DNA of 35,263 nucleotides from contig CAWVWF010000011.1 in assembly GCA_963933885.1 (NCBI GenBank), forward strand, positions 1-35,263. Direction: 5' to 3'. Source of the DNA: CAWVWF01 sp963933885. Lineage in GTDB: Bacteria; Bacteroidota; Bacteroidia; Flavobacteriales_C; GCA-002722245. This document shows, piece by piece, positions 1 to 8,736 of the stretch (positions are counted from its first letter, which is position 1; each line of letters opens with the position of its first letter). Position numbers and translations under genes: made by a program. The notes below the pieces were generated by a model. That model had not been told where the DNA came from. It saw nothing but the letters and a program-made list of their open reading frames with translations, and ran no database searches.

Positions 1-726
1 ATTTGGGGATCTTCTACTGCTTATATGAATGTAAATTCAGCTCTAATAGAGAAATTCACAAAAACACCTACTTATAACTTTGGAATCTCCGGAGCTGCAT
101 TCGACCAACTACTTCATTTACAGTCTTTCGCAGAAAACAATAAAAACAAAACGCTAATTTGGATAGTTAATCCATACGAATTCGAGGGATATGATTATAA
201 AATAGAAGAATCTCAATTATTTTTCCACTGGCAAAGTCAACCTATTATTCATTCATATTTTAAAAAAATGAATCTAACAGAAGGAATTTGTTTAAAATAT
301 TTCGGTTGGTATGGAATTTCTAAATTAACTAGTAAACATTGGAATTACATAATAAATCCTAAAGTGAATGTAGAAAAAAATGTAAATGGATTTATTGGTA
401 AAAACACAGAATTCAGAACTTTAAACAACTTCTATCCTACAAATATTTGCAAACCAAAAGAAGATCGAATAAAGAATTTTAAAAAAACAGCTATTGATGT
501 TGCTAAAAATAATAAGCTCATTATAATTTTACCTCCAGTTATAAATCCTATAAACTTCACGAAATTTAAAAACAAGATTACACTCCCACAATATAATGTG
601 ATTGATTTAAATGACAACCTATCTTTAAAAGACTCTTCATACTATCAAGATAATGTCCACCTAACTATCGAAGGAGCTAATAAGTTTACAAAACAAATAA
701 TACAGATATTAGAAATCAACAAGTAA
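1..726 (+). CDS. SGNH/GDSL-hydrolase-like protein, 5' truncated by window edge
   Basis: The frame is open from base 1, so the ATG at 25 is internal and the true start lies outside the window. The first visible residues, IWGSSTAY, look like SGNH block I (Gly followed by the nucleophilic Ser). The C-terminal end has DNVHLTIEGANKF, which fits the block V Asp-x-x-His pair (Asp codon 649-651, His codon 658-660) followed by the usual Glu-Gly-Ala helix. Between them are aromatic-rich segments with no membrane helix. Proteins of this kind in Bacteroidota are often DltD- or DUF1574-like esterases or acyl transferases acting on envelope polysaccharide, but the missing N-terminus prevents a finer call. 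It is followed by decayed sequence rather than another intact gene. Confidence in the SGNH fold is moderate; the substrate is unknown. Confidence 0.6.
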   Translation: MWGSSTAYMNVNSALIEKFTKTPTYNFGISGAAFDQLLHLQSFAENNKNKTLIWIVNPYEFEGYDYKIEESQLFFHWQSQPIIHSYFKKMNLTEGICLKYFGWYGISKLTSKHWNYIINPKVNVEKNVNGFIGKNTEFRTLNNFYPTNICKPKEDRIKNFKKTAIDVAKNNKLIIILPPVINPINFTKFKNKITLPQYNVIDLNDNLSLKDSSYYQDNVHLTIEGANKFTKQIIQILEINK

Positions 727-787
727 AAAAGAACTTATTTTTTTAACTTCAGAAAGGTTAAATTAGATCATTAATGTTAGAAATCTT

Positions 788-1091
788 TTATGGAAAAATT
801 ATTCCACCTTTAGTTGAAGCGATCACAATAGTATAATTCTCGTTTTCTCCAAGATTAAAGAATAATATAGAGTCACCTGAACGCGTCCTATTTAGAGATA
901 AGGTTTATTTAGAACTATTGATAAGTAATTTGCTTCAACAAGCTTAGAATCGTCATAAACACCACCGAAATCTACTAAACTAATTCGATCTCTGCTCCAG
1001 TTAAATTAAAACAAACTCAATCACCTATAATATTAAAACCAACTGATGTTAAACTTGGCTCTGAACCATAAGTCCAGTTTAGAACAAAAGC
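788..1091 (-). pseudogene. Decayed coding sequence (unidentified beta-rich protein)
   Basis: This 376-bp gap between genes has no intact ORF, but the minus strand gives three protein-like stretches in shifting frames. From 1091 downward one reads NWTYGSEPSLTSVGFNIIGD and then a stop. Roughly 1002-895 reads NWSRDRISLVDFGGVYDDSK and continues to NKPYL and a stop. 904-791 reads from TLSLNRTRSGDSILFFNLGE through IASTKGGIIFP to a TAA at 788-790. At least two frame changes and stops separate them. The composition (alternating polar and hydrophobic residues, many Gly/Asn/Asp) suggests an extracellular beta protein. I cannot name a family. It could be the degraded tail of a surface protein. Confidence 0.5.
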
Positions 1092-1102
1092 CTAATGGAA
1101 TA

Positions 1103-2545
1103 CTATTTTTTCAAATCATTATATTCAAAACAAAAACCGCTTTTTCTATTTTCAAAATCAATCCATCTAAATGATGACTGATCCTTTTGTTCTTTCATGG
1201 AAATTTTAGCTTCATCAATATTTGCATACCAAATCAAATTACGTTTGGTTAGATAACTTAATAAAACCAGGTCTTCAGAAAAACCGTCTTGAAGTAAAAT
1301 ACAGACGTCGTCTGATTTAATTTGAGCTTTGATAAATTCAGCTTTTTCATAAATTAAACTCGAAACGGAGTAAGTCCGGAAATAATCTGAAATAACAAAA
1401 GTAGATAGAAAGATATTCAAAGAAAGAATTGAACATACAATTATAGGTTCGATACTCTTTCTAGTTATCCATAATACTGAGCCTAAAATAAAAACTATTG
1501 ATAGTTTCGCTAAATTTTGAAAATGAAGAATATTTGAATTAAAAATTAAAATCATATGTAACAATACTGGAGTCACAACCAACCAGAACCATTTAGATTT
1601 CCAAACTTTACATTTTTTAAAACCTAAAAAGAGCAAGCCAATTGCAGCACCAATAACTGTTGGAATTAAATGTTTATAAACATACACTAAGGTATTGTAA
1701 CTATATAAATTAACCCCTCTATCAGAATACGTTTCAGAAAACACACCACTCCTTTCTAAATATCTCAACTTTAAGCCATGAAACAAGGCTTCAAATCCGT
1801 TAATACTTGAATATTGAATCAATAGTATCCCTCCTCCTAGCAAACCACCCATAATCAATAATGAAGCTTCTTTAAAATTTCTATCTCGTACAATTACAAT
1901 ATTAAAAAACACAACTGATGCAATCAAAAGAGCTCCTAACCAGTCACAATAAACTAGAAGAAAACTCATCAATACAAGAAGAATATTCTTCACAGTACTT
2001 TGTGAAGTTTCCAAAATGATAATAAACAATAAAATCAATGGAATTATTAACTGCTCAGGATAATACATTAGTGAAAGAACAATACTTGAAGGAAAAAAAA
2101 GAAAAAGTCCTGACAACAAGTAAGAAGACCATAAGCTGCATTTATCTTTAACAATGTAAAAGACAAGCCAGAAAGAGATCAAATGAATAAATACCCCAAA
2201 TAACTTGAACGCTATAACGAGGTTAGATGGATTAAAAATATTCACTACGCCATAAAAAACAATAAAAGATAAAGGTGGGTAGGACACAAAATAGTTACGC
2301 CCTTCTTCACTCATAACCCTAGGATAATAATGAACATTTAGGTCACCAGGGTTTCCCCATGCATTAATCAGATTGAAATTATGTGCTAAAGCACCATCAT
2401 TCATCCAATTTTCAATTGTTGTTAAAGTAATTATTAGATTATGGTTGTTTGGTGAAATATCACCATTAATGTATTGTGATATAAGAACTATATATAAAAT
2501 TGGTAAAACAAGTAAAAGCCAATATGTTTTAAACCAACTTTTCAA
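1103..2545 (-). CDS. GT-C type membrane glycosyltransferase-like protein
   Basis: A 480-residue polytopic membrane protein with about ten hydrophobic segments. The first helix (residues ~8-25) is followed by a long extracytoplasmic loop containing WMNDGALAHNF and then the motif YFVSYPPLSFIVFY. A 'VSYPP' segment before the second helix is typical of the ArnT/PMT-like GT-C superfamily, which moves sugars from polyprenyl-phosphate donors onto envelope acceptors on the outer face of the inner membrane. The C-terminal ~100 residues form a soluble domain. The start is 6 bp after the lptB stop, so it is the last gene of the kdsD-tatC-lptB operon, in keeping with a role in lipopolysaccharide or other surface glycan modification. 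The donor and acceptor cannot be told. A general membrane protein of unknown function is the alternative. Confidence 0.6.
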   Translation of the reverse strand: MKSWFKTYWLLLVLPILYIVLISQYINGDISPNNHNLIITLTTIENWMNDGALAHNFNLINAWGNPGDLNVHYYPRVMSEEGRNYFVSYPPLSFIVFYGVVNIFNPSNLVIAFKLFGVFIHLISFWLVFYIVKDKCSLWSSYLLSGLFLFFPSSIVLSLMYYPEQLIIPLILLFIIILETSQSTVKNILLVLMSFLLVYCDWLGALLIASVVFFNIVIVRDRNFKEASLLIMGGLLGGGILLIQYSSINGFEALFHGLKLRYLERSGVFSETYSDRGVNLYSYNTLVYVYKHLIPTVIGAAIGLLFLGFKKCKVWKSKWFWLVVTPVLLHMILIFNSNILHFQNLAKLSIVFILGSVLWITRKSIEPIIVCSILSLNIFLSTFVISDYFRTYSVSSLIYEKAEFIKAQIKSDDVCILLQDGFSEDLVLLSYLTKRNLIWYANIDEAKISMKEQKDQSSFRWIDFENRKSGFCFEYNDLKK

Positions 2546-2551
2546 ACCACA

Positions 2552-3277
2552 TTATTTTCTTAGTTCGAAATTCTGTCCTAGATACACTTTCCTAACCTGC
2601 TCATCAGCCGCCAACTCCTCTGCAGTTCCTGCTTTTAGAATACTTCCTTCGAATAACAAATACGCTCTATCCACAATGTGAAGCGTTTCTTGTACATTAT
2701 GATCAGTAATCAAAATACCAATATTCTTCTCCCTCAATTTAGAAACAATTAACTGAATATCTTCAACAGCAATAGGATCAACTCCAGCAAAAGGCTCATC
2801 TAATAAAATGAATTTTGGATTTACCGTTAAACAACGCGCTATTTCTATTCGACGTTTTTCACCTCCAGACAATACTTCTCCTAAATTCTTCCGAACATGC
2901 TGTAAACCAAACTCATTTAATAAAGTTTCTAAGCGTTCAGCCTGTTCTGACTTAGAGAGTTTCGTCATTTCTAAAATAGCCTTCAAGTTATCCTCAACCG
3001 TTAACTTTCTAAAAACACTTACTTCCTGAGGAAGGTAACCTATCCCTAACTCGGCTCTCTTATACATCGGTACTTTAGTGATATCCATATCATCTAAATA
3101 AACCTTCCCTTCATCAGGCTGAATAAATCCAACAATTTGATAAAACGAAGTCGTTTTCCCAGCTCCGTTCGGACCTAACAAACCAACAATTTCACCTTGA
3201 TTAACTTCAACAGAAACACCATTAACAACACGACGGTTCTTATAAATCTTCACCAAATTATCTGTAGATAGCTTCAT
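2552..3277 (-). CDS. lptB: LPS export ABC transporter ATP-binding protein LptB
   Basis: A 241-residue ABC ATPase that would power extraction of lipopolysaccharide from the inner membrane with LptF/LptG and hand it to LptC. Walker A is GPNGAGKT at residues 35-42, the signature is LSGGEKRR at ~139, Walker B is ILLDEPFAGVDP, and the H-loop is ITDHNV. The sequence FAGVDPIAVEDIQ is characteristic of LptB rather than LivF/LivG. The length matches the family (about 240). It begins 3 bp after the tatC stop and its stop is 6 bp before the glycosyltransferase start, so the four genes are probably one transcript. The partner genes lptF/G are not in the window, which is usual. Confidence 0.95.
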   Translation of the reverse strand: MKLSTDNLVKIYKNRRVVNGVSVEVNQGEIVGLLGPNGAGKTTSFYQIVGFIQPDEGKVYLDDMDITKVPMYKRAELGIGYLPQEVSVFRKLTVEDNLKAILEMTKLSKSEQAERLETLLNEFGLQHVRKNLGEVLSGGEKRRIEIARCLTVNPKFILLDEPFAGVDPIAVEDIQLIVSKLREKNIGILITDHNVQETLHIVDRAYLLFEGSILKAGTAEELAADEQVRKVYLGQNFELRK

Positions 3278-3280
3278 CTT

Positions 3281-4132
3281 TTAGTTAAATCTCCTTTTAT
3301 GAATAGAACTTGAAATAAGAATCGAAATTTCATATAGAATAATGATTGGGATAGTTACTAATATCTGACTAAACACATCTGGAGGTGTTATTATTGCGGA
3401 GATTAATAATGTAAGTATAAAAGAGTGTTTTCTATACTTCCTCATGAACTCCGGTGTAACTAATCCTGCTTTGGAAAGGAAATAAACTAAAATAGGAAGT
3501 TCAAACATAACACCAGTGGCTAGTGTCGTTGAAACTACTATCCCCATAAAACTGGATAATTGATATTGCTTAACAACTTTCTCAAATCCCATATTAAAGT
3601 CAATCAAGAAATGAACACTCAATGGGTTTATAATATAATAGCCAAATAAAATTCCTAGGATAAATAATACTGAAGAAAAGAAAACCATTCCTTTAGCACT
3701 CTTCTTTTCATTTGGATAAAGGGCAGGACTTAAAAAACTCCAAAATTCCCAAATAATATAAGGAAAACCAATAATACCTCCTCCGATCAAACTAACCAAC
3801 ATAGCTGTCATAAATTCACCAGTAATTTTACCTGGTAAAAAATATGGATCGATTGGAGAAAAACACATTCCATCTTTATCAAAATAATCAGGAAGAAATG
3901 AATTTAGCATACTGGAAAAATCACAAAACCAGCCGTAAGTAACAAAATCCATGCTTTGTGATGCGAAAACTATTTCGGTCATTACAAATTTACGATATAT
4001 AAAAACCACAACTGCTAAAACAGAAACAACTATAACAATTCTCATCAAGATCCATCTTAAAACTTCTAGATGCTCTAAAAAAGAAAGTTGATTCTGTTTA
4101 TGATCTTCATTAGGTTCGAAATCGTTTGCCAT
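3281..4132 (-). CDS. tatC: Sec-independent protein translocase TatC
   Basis: A 283-residue protein with six predicted membrane helices. It is the core receptor of the twin-arginine translocase, which exports folded proteins across the inner membrane. The N-terminus carries HLEVLRW (residues 21-27), the TatC hallmark usually written HLxELR. Later it has YIIWEFWSFLSPALYPNEK, the conserved cytoplasmic loop between helices 2 and 3. The first periplasmic loop is enlarged compared with E. coli TatC and holds two cysteines, at residues 70 and 90. Only 1 bp separates it from the upstream isomerase stop and 3 bp from lptB. TatA/TatB genes are not present here. Confidence 0.95.
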   Translation of the reverse strand: MANDFEPNEDHKQNQLSFLEHLEVLRWILMRIVIVVSVLAVVVFIYRKFVMTEIVFASQSMDFVTYGWFCDFSSMLNSFLPDYFDKDGMCFSPIDPYFLPGKITGEFMTAMLVSLIGGGIIGFPYIIWEFWSFLSPALYPNEKKSAKGMVFFSSVLFILGILFGYYIINPLSVHFLIDFNMGFEKVVKQYQLSSFMGIVVSTTLATGVMFELPILVYFLSKAGLVTPEFMRKYRKHSFILTLLISAIITPPDVFSQILVTIPIIILYEISILISSSIHKRRFN

Positions 4133-4133
4133 G

Positions 4134-5105
4134 TTACTCGCTTATTCCTTCTTTAATTAACTCGTGCAAATGTAACATTCCTTTATAAGAACCTTGCTCA
4201 TTTACAACAATTACTTGAGTGATGTTGTTTAATTTAATTAGCTCCATAGCATCAACAGCTAAGCTATTTGACAATATCTTCTTAGGACTTCCCCCCATAA
4301 TATCAGAAGCTTTAACTGTTGTAACATCAGTAACGTTTTCAAGCATTCTTCTAATGTCACCGTCAGTTATCATCCCTACAATTTCATCTTTCTCAAAAAC
4401 CGCGGTTGCACCTAATCTTTTTGAACTCATTTCATAAATCACCTCTTTAAGTGATGCATCAAAATTAACTCTTGGCTTTTCACTTTTGGAAATTATCTCC
4501 TCAACTGTTAAAAATAAACGTTTTCCTAAAGCTCCTCCTGGATGAGATTTCGCAAAATCTTCTGAGGAAAATCCTCTAAGGTCTATTAATGCAACAGCCA
4601 ATGCATCTCCTAAAGCCATTTGAGCGGTTGTACTACTTGTTGGTGCTAAATTATTACCACAAGCCTCCTTATCCACAAATGAGTTTAAAGTAAAATCTGC
4701 GTTGGTAGCTAAAAAGCTGTCTTGTTTTCCAACGATCGCTATTACTTTATTACCTCGTGATTTTATAAACGGAACTAAAACTTTAATCTCAGGACTGTTT
4801 CCACTATTACTAATTACGATAACGATATCATTTTCAAGTACGATACCTAAATCACCATGTAATGCGTCAGCAGCATGCATGAACACTGCTGGCGTACCAG
4901 TAGAATTTAAAGTTGCTACAATTTTATTAGCAACGTTTGCGCTCTTCCCTATTCCACTAACGATAACTCGCCCTTTAGAATTATGAATATCCTTAACTGC
5001 ATCAACAAAATCTTGATTCAATAAAGGGATTAAACCCAACAGAGCATTCGCCTCTATTTTTAAGGTTTCTTTAGCCGATTTTATTATTTCTATATCTGTA
5101 AGCAA
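4134..5105 (-). CDS. kdsD: KpsF/GutQ-type arabinose-5-phosphate isomerase
   Basis: A 323-residue cytoplasmic sugar-phosphate isomerase with an N-terminal SIS domain (to ~residue 190) and two C-terminal CBS repeats. It interconverts ribulose-5-phosphate and arabinose-5-phosphate, the first step to Kdo for lipopolysaccharide. Visible motifs are GIGKSANVA, the HAADALHGDLG stretch with the metal/active-site His, SNSGNSPE, and the CBS sequence MITDGDIRR. The start is TTG at 5105-5103; an in-frame TAA at 5109-5111 excludes a longer protein. It heads the operon with tatC, lptB and the glycosyltransferase and diverges from recQ across 118 bp. The gene symbol is used by family; GutQ-like paralogues cannot be fully excluded. 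Confidence 0.9.
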   Translation of the reverse strand: MLTDIEIIKSAKETLKIEANALLGLIPLLNQDFVDAVKDIHNSKGRVIVSGIGKSANVANKIVATLNSTGTPAVFMHAADALHGDLGIVLENDIVIVISNSGNSPEIKVLVPFIKSRGNKVIAIVGKQDSFLATNADFTLNSFVDKEACGNNLAPTSSTTAQMALGDALAVALIDLRGFSSEDFAKSHPGGALGKRLFLTVEEIISKSEKPRVNFDASLKEVIYEMSSKRLGATAVFEKDEIVGMITDGDIRRMLENVTDVTTVKASDIMGGSPKKILSNSLAVDAMELIKLNNITQVIVVNEQGSYKGMLHLHELIKEGISE

Positions 5106-5167
5106 TTGTTAACATGTTTTTGTTTAATTAATGCAATCCGAAACTGGACTTGCATTAACTTATAATG

Positions 5168-5175
5168 TAAATTTG
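5168..5175 (+). promoter_or_regulatory. Candidate -7 box for recQ
   Basis: TAAATTTG matches the Bacteroidota -7 consensus TAnnTTTG exactly. A TTG lies 15 bp upstream at 5150-5152, slightly closer than the usual 17-21 bp. The recQ ATG is at 5224, which leaves a leader of about 40 bases. This is a consensus match only. Confidence 0.45.
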
Positions 5176-5223
5176 ATTTAGCCTCAGGTAAAATTATTGA
5201 AAATTAACGACTAATACCACATA

Positions 5224-7407
5224 ATGAAAATTCTAGAGCAATCAACTGCTCTTGCACTCAAGAAAAACTTTGGATTTAATGAGTTTAGAGGTAAGCAAGA
5301 AGAAATCATTCAAAATCTTTTAAAAGGACAAAACACTTTTGTTTTAATGCCAACAGGAGGAGGTAAATCCCTTTGTTATCAGCTCCCAGCATTCATGTGC
5401 GAAGGAACTGCCTTGGTAGTTTCTCCTTTAATTGCTTTGATGAAAAATCAAGTTGATGCCGTTAGAGGTCTGTCAAACAATGATACTGTTGCTCATTATT
5501 TAAATTCAACTTTATCAAAATCTGAAGCGAATAAAGTCAAAGAAGATGTACTTTCTGGTAAAACGAAACTACTTTACGTTGCTCCTGAATCTTTAACTAG
5601 AGAAAGAAATGTTGAATTTTTCAAAAAAGTAAACATATCGTTTGTTGCTATTGATGAAGCTCATTGTATCTCTGAATGGGGACATGATTTCAGACCAGAA
5701 TATAGAAAACTAAGAACAATAATAGAAAACATAAACAACGTACCCATAATAGCGCTTACTGCTACAGCTACGCCTAAAGTTCAATTGGATATCCAAAAGA
5801 ATTTAGGAATGCAAGACGCCACTGTATATAAAGACTCTTTCAACAGAGCCAACCTTTTTTACGAAGTAAGACCAAAGTTTGATGTTGAAAAAGATATTAT
5901 TAAATACGTAAAACAAAACGAAGGAAAATCAGGAATTATCTATTGTTTAAGTAGAAAAAAAGTAGATGAAATTGCTGAACTTTTAAAAGTTAATGGTATT
6001 AATGCATTAGCATACCATGCTGGTTTAGATACTCAAACAAGAGCTAAGCATCAAGACATGTTCCTAATGGAAGATGCTGAGATTATCGTTGCTACTATTG
6101 CTTTTGGTATGGGAATAGACAAACCTGATGTACGTTTTGTAATTCATCATGATATACCGAAAAGTATTGAAGGTTATTATCAAGAAACAGGCAGAGCAGG
6201 AAGAGATGGTGGAGAAGGAAGGTGTATTGCATTCTATGCATATAAAGACATTGAAAAACTGGAAAAATTCTTAGTTGGCAAACCTATATCAGAACAGGAA
6301 GTTGGTAAACAATTACTTCATGAAATGGTTTCTTACTCAGAATCCGCTGTTTGTAGGAGAAAAATGCTTCTAAACTACTTTGGAGAAGTATATGATGAAA
6401 CTAAATGTGAAAAAGGCTGCGATAACTGTGTTCACCCGAAAGAGAAATTTGAAGGACGAGAATATATAATTCATCTTTTAAACATAATAACTACATTAAA
6501 AGAAAAATTTAAAGCTAAGTATATCATCAATTTCTTAATTGGTATTAACTCCGTTGAGATAAGAGAATATAAGCATTCTGAACACCCGCTCTACAATAAG
6601 GGATTAGGAAAGGATAATAAATTTTGGAATGCCATATTAAGACAATCAATTGTTCATGGATTATTAGATAAAGAAATTGAAAGCTACGGAACGCTTAAAA
6701 TATCAACAGAAGGAAAAGCATTCTTAAAAAATCCAAAGAGTTTGATGCTAACTCAGAATCATGATTACGATAATATACCTGAAGACTTCTATAAGGTTCA
6801 AGATAAAGCAAGCGCCGCAGATCCTGTTTTAGTGAAAATACTAAAAGACTTAAGGAAATCGGTTGCACAACAAAAAGGAGTTCCTCCATTTGTAGTTTTC
6901 CAAGATCCATCCATAGATGACATGGCAATTAACTTTCCATGTACTACAGACGAATTAAAAAACATTGTGGGGGTTGGAACAGGAAAAGCAATGAAATTTG
7001 GTTCACAATTCATTAGCAAAATATCTAAATACGTAGAAGAAAATAATATTGATAGACCTCAAGATTTTGTAGTAAAATCAATGGTTAACAAGTCTGGTTT
7101 AAAAGTATACATCATCCAAAATATAGATCGTAAAACACCAATTGAAGACATCGCTGAATCAAAGGGAAAATCGATTGATTTCATTATTGAAGAAATTGAA
7201 GGTATTGTATTAAGTGGTACAAAACTCAATATTGATTACTATATTGATGAAATGCTTGAGGAAGATCAACAAGATGAAGTTTATGATTACTTTAAAGAAG
7301 CTGAAACTGATTCCATAGCTGAAGCAATGAATGAATTTGATGATGAATACTCAGAAGAAGAATTGAGGTTAATGAGAGTGAAATTCTTAAGTGAATTTGG
7401 TAACTAA
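5224..7407 (+). CDS. recQ: ATP-dependent DNA helicase RecQ
   Basis: A 727-residue 3'-5' superfamily 2 helicase of recombinational repair. Walker A PTGGGKS is at residues ~43-49 and the DEAH box at 144-147, followed by the RecQ aromatic-rich loop sequence SEWGHDFRPEY. Motif VI is seen in YYQETGRAGRDG. The zinc site uses cysteines between ~377 and ~402 (CRRKMLLNYFG to KCEKGCDNC). An RQC winged helix follows, then an HRDC domain around 533-600 and a C-terminal helix-turn-helix-like tail ending in an acidic stretch. It is longer than E. coli RecQ (about 610) because of this tail, common in Bacteroidota. It diverges from kdsD and ends 2 bp before the P450 stop, with no room for a separate terminator. 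Confidence 0.97.
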   Translation: MKILEQSTALALKKNFGFNEFRGKQEEIIQNLLKGQNTFVLMPTGGGKSLCYQLPAFMCEGTALVVSPLIALMKNQVDAVRGLSNNDTVAHYLNSTLSKSEANKVKEDVLSGKTKLLYVAPESLTRERNVEFFKKVNISFVAIDEAHCISEWGHDFRPEYRKLRTIIENINNVPIIALTATATPKVQLDIQKNLGMQDATVYKDSFNRANLFYEVRPKFDVEKDIIKYVKQNEGKSGIIYCLSRKKVDEIAELLKVNGINALAYHAGLDTQTRAKHQDMFLMEDAEIIVATIAFGMGIDKPDVRFVIHHDIPKSIEGYYQETGRAGRDGGEGRCIAFYAYKDIEKLEKFLVGKPISEQEVGKQLLHEMVSYSESAVCRRKMLLNYFGEVYDETKCEKGCDNCVHPKEKFEGREYIIHLLNIITTLKEKFKAKYIINFLIGINSVEIREYKHSEHPLYNKGLGKDNKFWNAILRQSIVHGLLDKEIESYGTLKISTEGKAFLKNPKSLMLTQNHDYDNIPEDFYKVQDKASAADPVLVKILKDLRKSVAQQKGVPPFVVFQDPSIDDMAINFPCTTDELKNIVGVGTGKAMKFGSQFISKISKYVEENNIDRPQDFVVKSMVNKSGLKVYIIQNIDRKTPIEDIAESKGKSIDFIIEEIEGIVLSGTKLNIDYYIDEMLEEDQQDEVYDYFKEAETDSIAEAMNEFDDEYSEEELRLMRVKFLSEFGN

Positions 7408-7409
7408 TT

Positions 7410-8732
7410 TCAATTAGGCTTCCAATCAAATTTAATATTCCTATCTGGCCTAAGTGTAACCAAAGGAACCATCTCAACATTTGGTTCTTTGAGAATAGGT
7501 GTACCTGATCCATAAATTACTGAAATAGCAATTATCATCTCCATTATTGCAAATTGCTCCCCAATGCAAATTCTTGGACCACCACCAAAGGGAAAAAAAG
7601 CATACTTATCAATTGTTTTCTTTTTATCTCCTAAAAACCTATCAGGATTAAACTCATTTGGATTTTCCCATAAACGCTCTGACCTTTGAACAACATAAGT
7701 TGAAATTAAGACATCTTGACCTTTCTTAATAATAAGCCCGTTAATGTCAACATCTTCTTTAGCAACACGTCCAATTATCCAAGCAGGTGGATACAACCTC
7801 ATAACCTCATCCAATACTGCTCTTATATATTCTAATCCCCAAACATTAACTGATGTTATACCTGCCTTGCCCAAAGCTTCAATTTCAGATTTGATTCTAC
7901 GCTCCACTTCAGGGTGTTTAGATATGAGGTACATTGCCCAAGAAAGAGTTAATGCAGTTGTCTCATGACCAGCAACAAAAATAGTCATCAACTCATCTCT
8001 AATTTCCTGATCATTCATTTTATCACCAGTATCAGCATCTTCTGCATCTAAGAGCATCTGAACAAAATCAGATCTGTCTGTTTCATTTGCGATCCTACGT
8101 TCTTTAATCAATCCAAAAACAACATCATCAATAGCTTTAATACCGCTATTGAATTTTTTATTATTCTTTGTTGGAAACCAAATTGGCCAATTAACTACAT
8201 TCCACATCCGTGTATTAGTCTCCTTGATCATAAAAGCAAGGTTATCACCAATATTTTTAGAATCTTTCGTTAAATCACGATCAAAGACTGATTCTCCAAT
8301 TGCAGCTAAAGTAAGATTATTCATTGCAGGTAACGCCTCAAAATAGCCTACTTCATTCCAATCACTAACAGTCCTGAGGCTATACTTAAGCATAATATCA
8401 AAAAAACTCTCTACAGTCTTCTTATAGAAGGAAGGCTGTGCTAATCGGCGTTGCTTAAACCATGTTTCTCCTTCACTCGTAAGTAATCCATCTTTTAAGA
8501 AATGTCTTAATTCTTTATAAGATGACCCCTTTACAAAACTTTTATTTTTAGTAGCTAAAACCTCCCTTATTATTTCAGGACGAGAAGTGAAAACGCCTTC
8601 AACGGGACCTAACTTAATCTTAGCCAACCCGTTAAACTTCTTATCTAAATTAACAAAGAATTCTAATGGTCCTTTTCTAAATTCCTTAGCGGAACCAATA
8701 ACAGGAAATGATTTAGGCCCTTCTAGTTTCAT
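7410..8732 (-). CDS. Cytochrome P450
   Basis: A 440-residue soluble heme-thiolate monooxygenase without a membrane anchor. The I-helix oxygen-activation motif AGHETT is at ~254-259 and the K-helix ExxR is EVMR, followed by LYPPAW. The heme loop is FPFGGGPRICIG with the axial ligand Cys389. The family motif FxxGxRxCxG is therefore complete and the enzyme is probably active. It starts 4 bp after the stop of the upstream putative porin, so the two are almost certainly co-transcribed. No ferredoxin or reductase gene lies in the window, so electrons must come from elsewhere. The N-terminus (GPKSFPVIGSAKEFRKGPL) resembles CYP102-like and fatty-acid-hydroxylase-like P450s, but the substrate cannot be deduced. 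Confidence 0.95.
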   Translation of the reverse strand: MKLEGPKSFPVIGSAKEFRKGPLEFFVNLDKKFNGLAKIKLGPVEGVFTSRPEIIREVLATKNKSFVKGSSYKELRHFLKDGLLTSEGETWFKQRRLAQPSFYKKTVESFFDIMLKYSLRTVSDWNEVGYFEALPAMNNLTLAAIGESVFDRDLTKDSKNIGDNLAFMIKETNTRMWNVVNWPIWFPTKNNKKFNSGIKAIDDVVFGLIKERRIANETDRSDFVQMLLDAEDADTGDKMNDQEIRDELMTIFVAGHETTALTLSWAMYLISKHPEVERRIKSEIEALGKAGITSVNVWGLEYIRAVLDEVMRLYPPAWIIGRVAKEDVDINGLIIKKGQDVLISTYVVQRSERLWENPNEFNPDRFLGDKKKTIDKYAFFPFGGGPRICIGEQFAIMEMIIAISVIYGSGTPILKEPNVEMVPLVTLRPDRNIKFDWKPN

Positions 8733-8736
8733 GCTA

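Noticed and set aside
25..27. ATG at 25 as start of the first gene
   Set aside because: The frame is open to base 1 and the upstream codons encode the SGNH block I motif, so the ATG is internal.
432..617. 61-codon minus-strand ORF inside the SGNH gene
   Set aside because: Antisense shadow of a better-supported coding frame; no start context and no family features.
2373..2681. 102-codon plus-strand ORF across the glycosyltransferase/lptB junction
   Set aside because: It is antisense to two genes, one of them lptB with complete ABC motifs; composition looks like a reverse-frame shadow.
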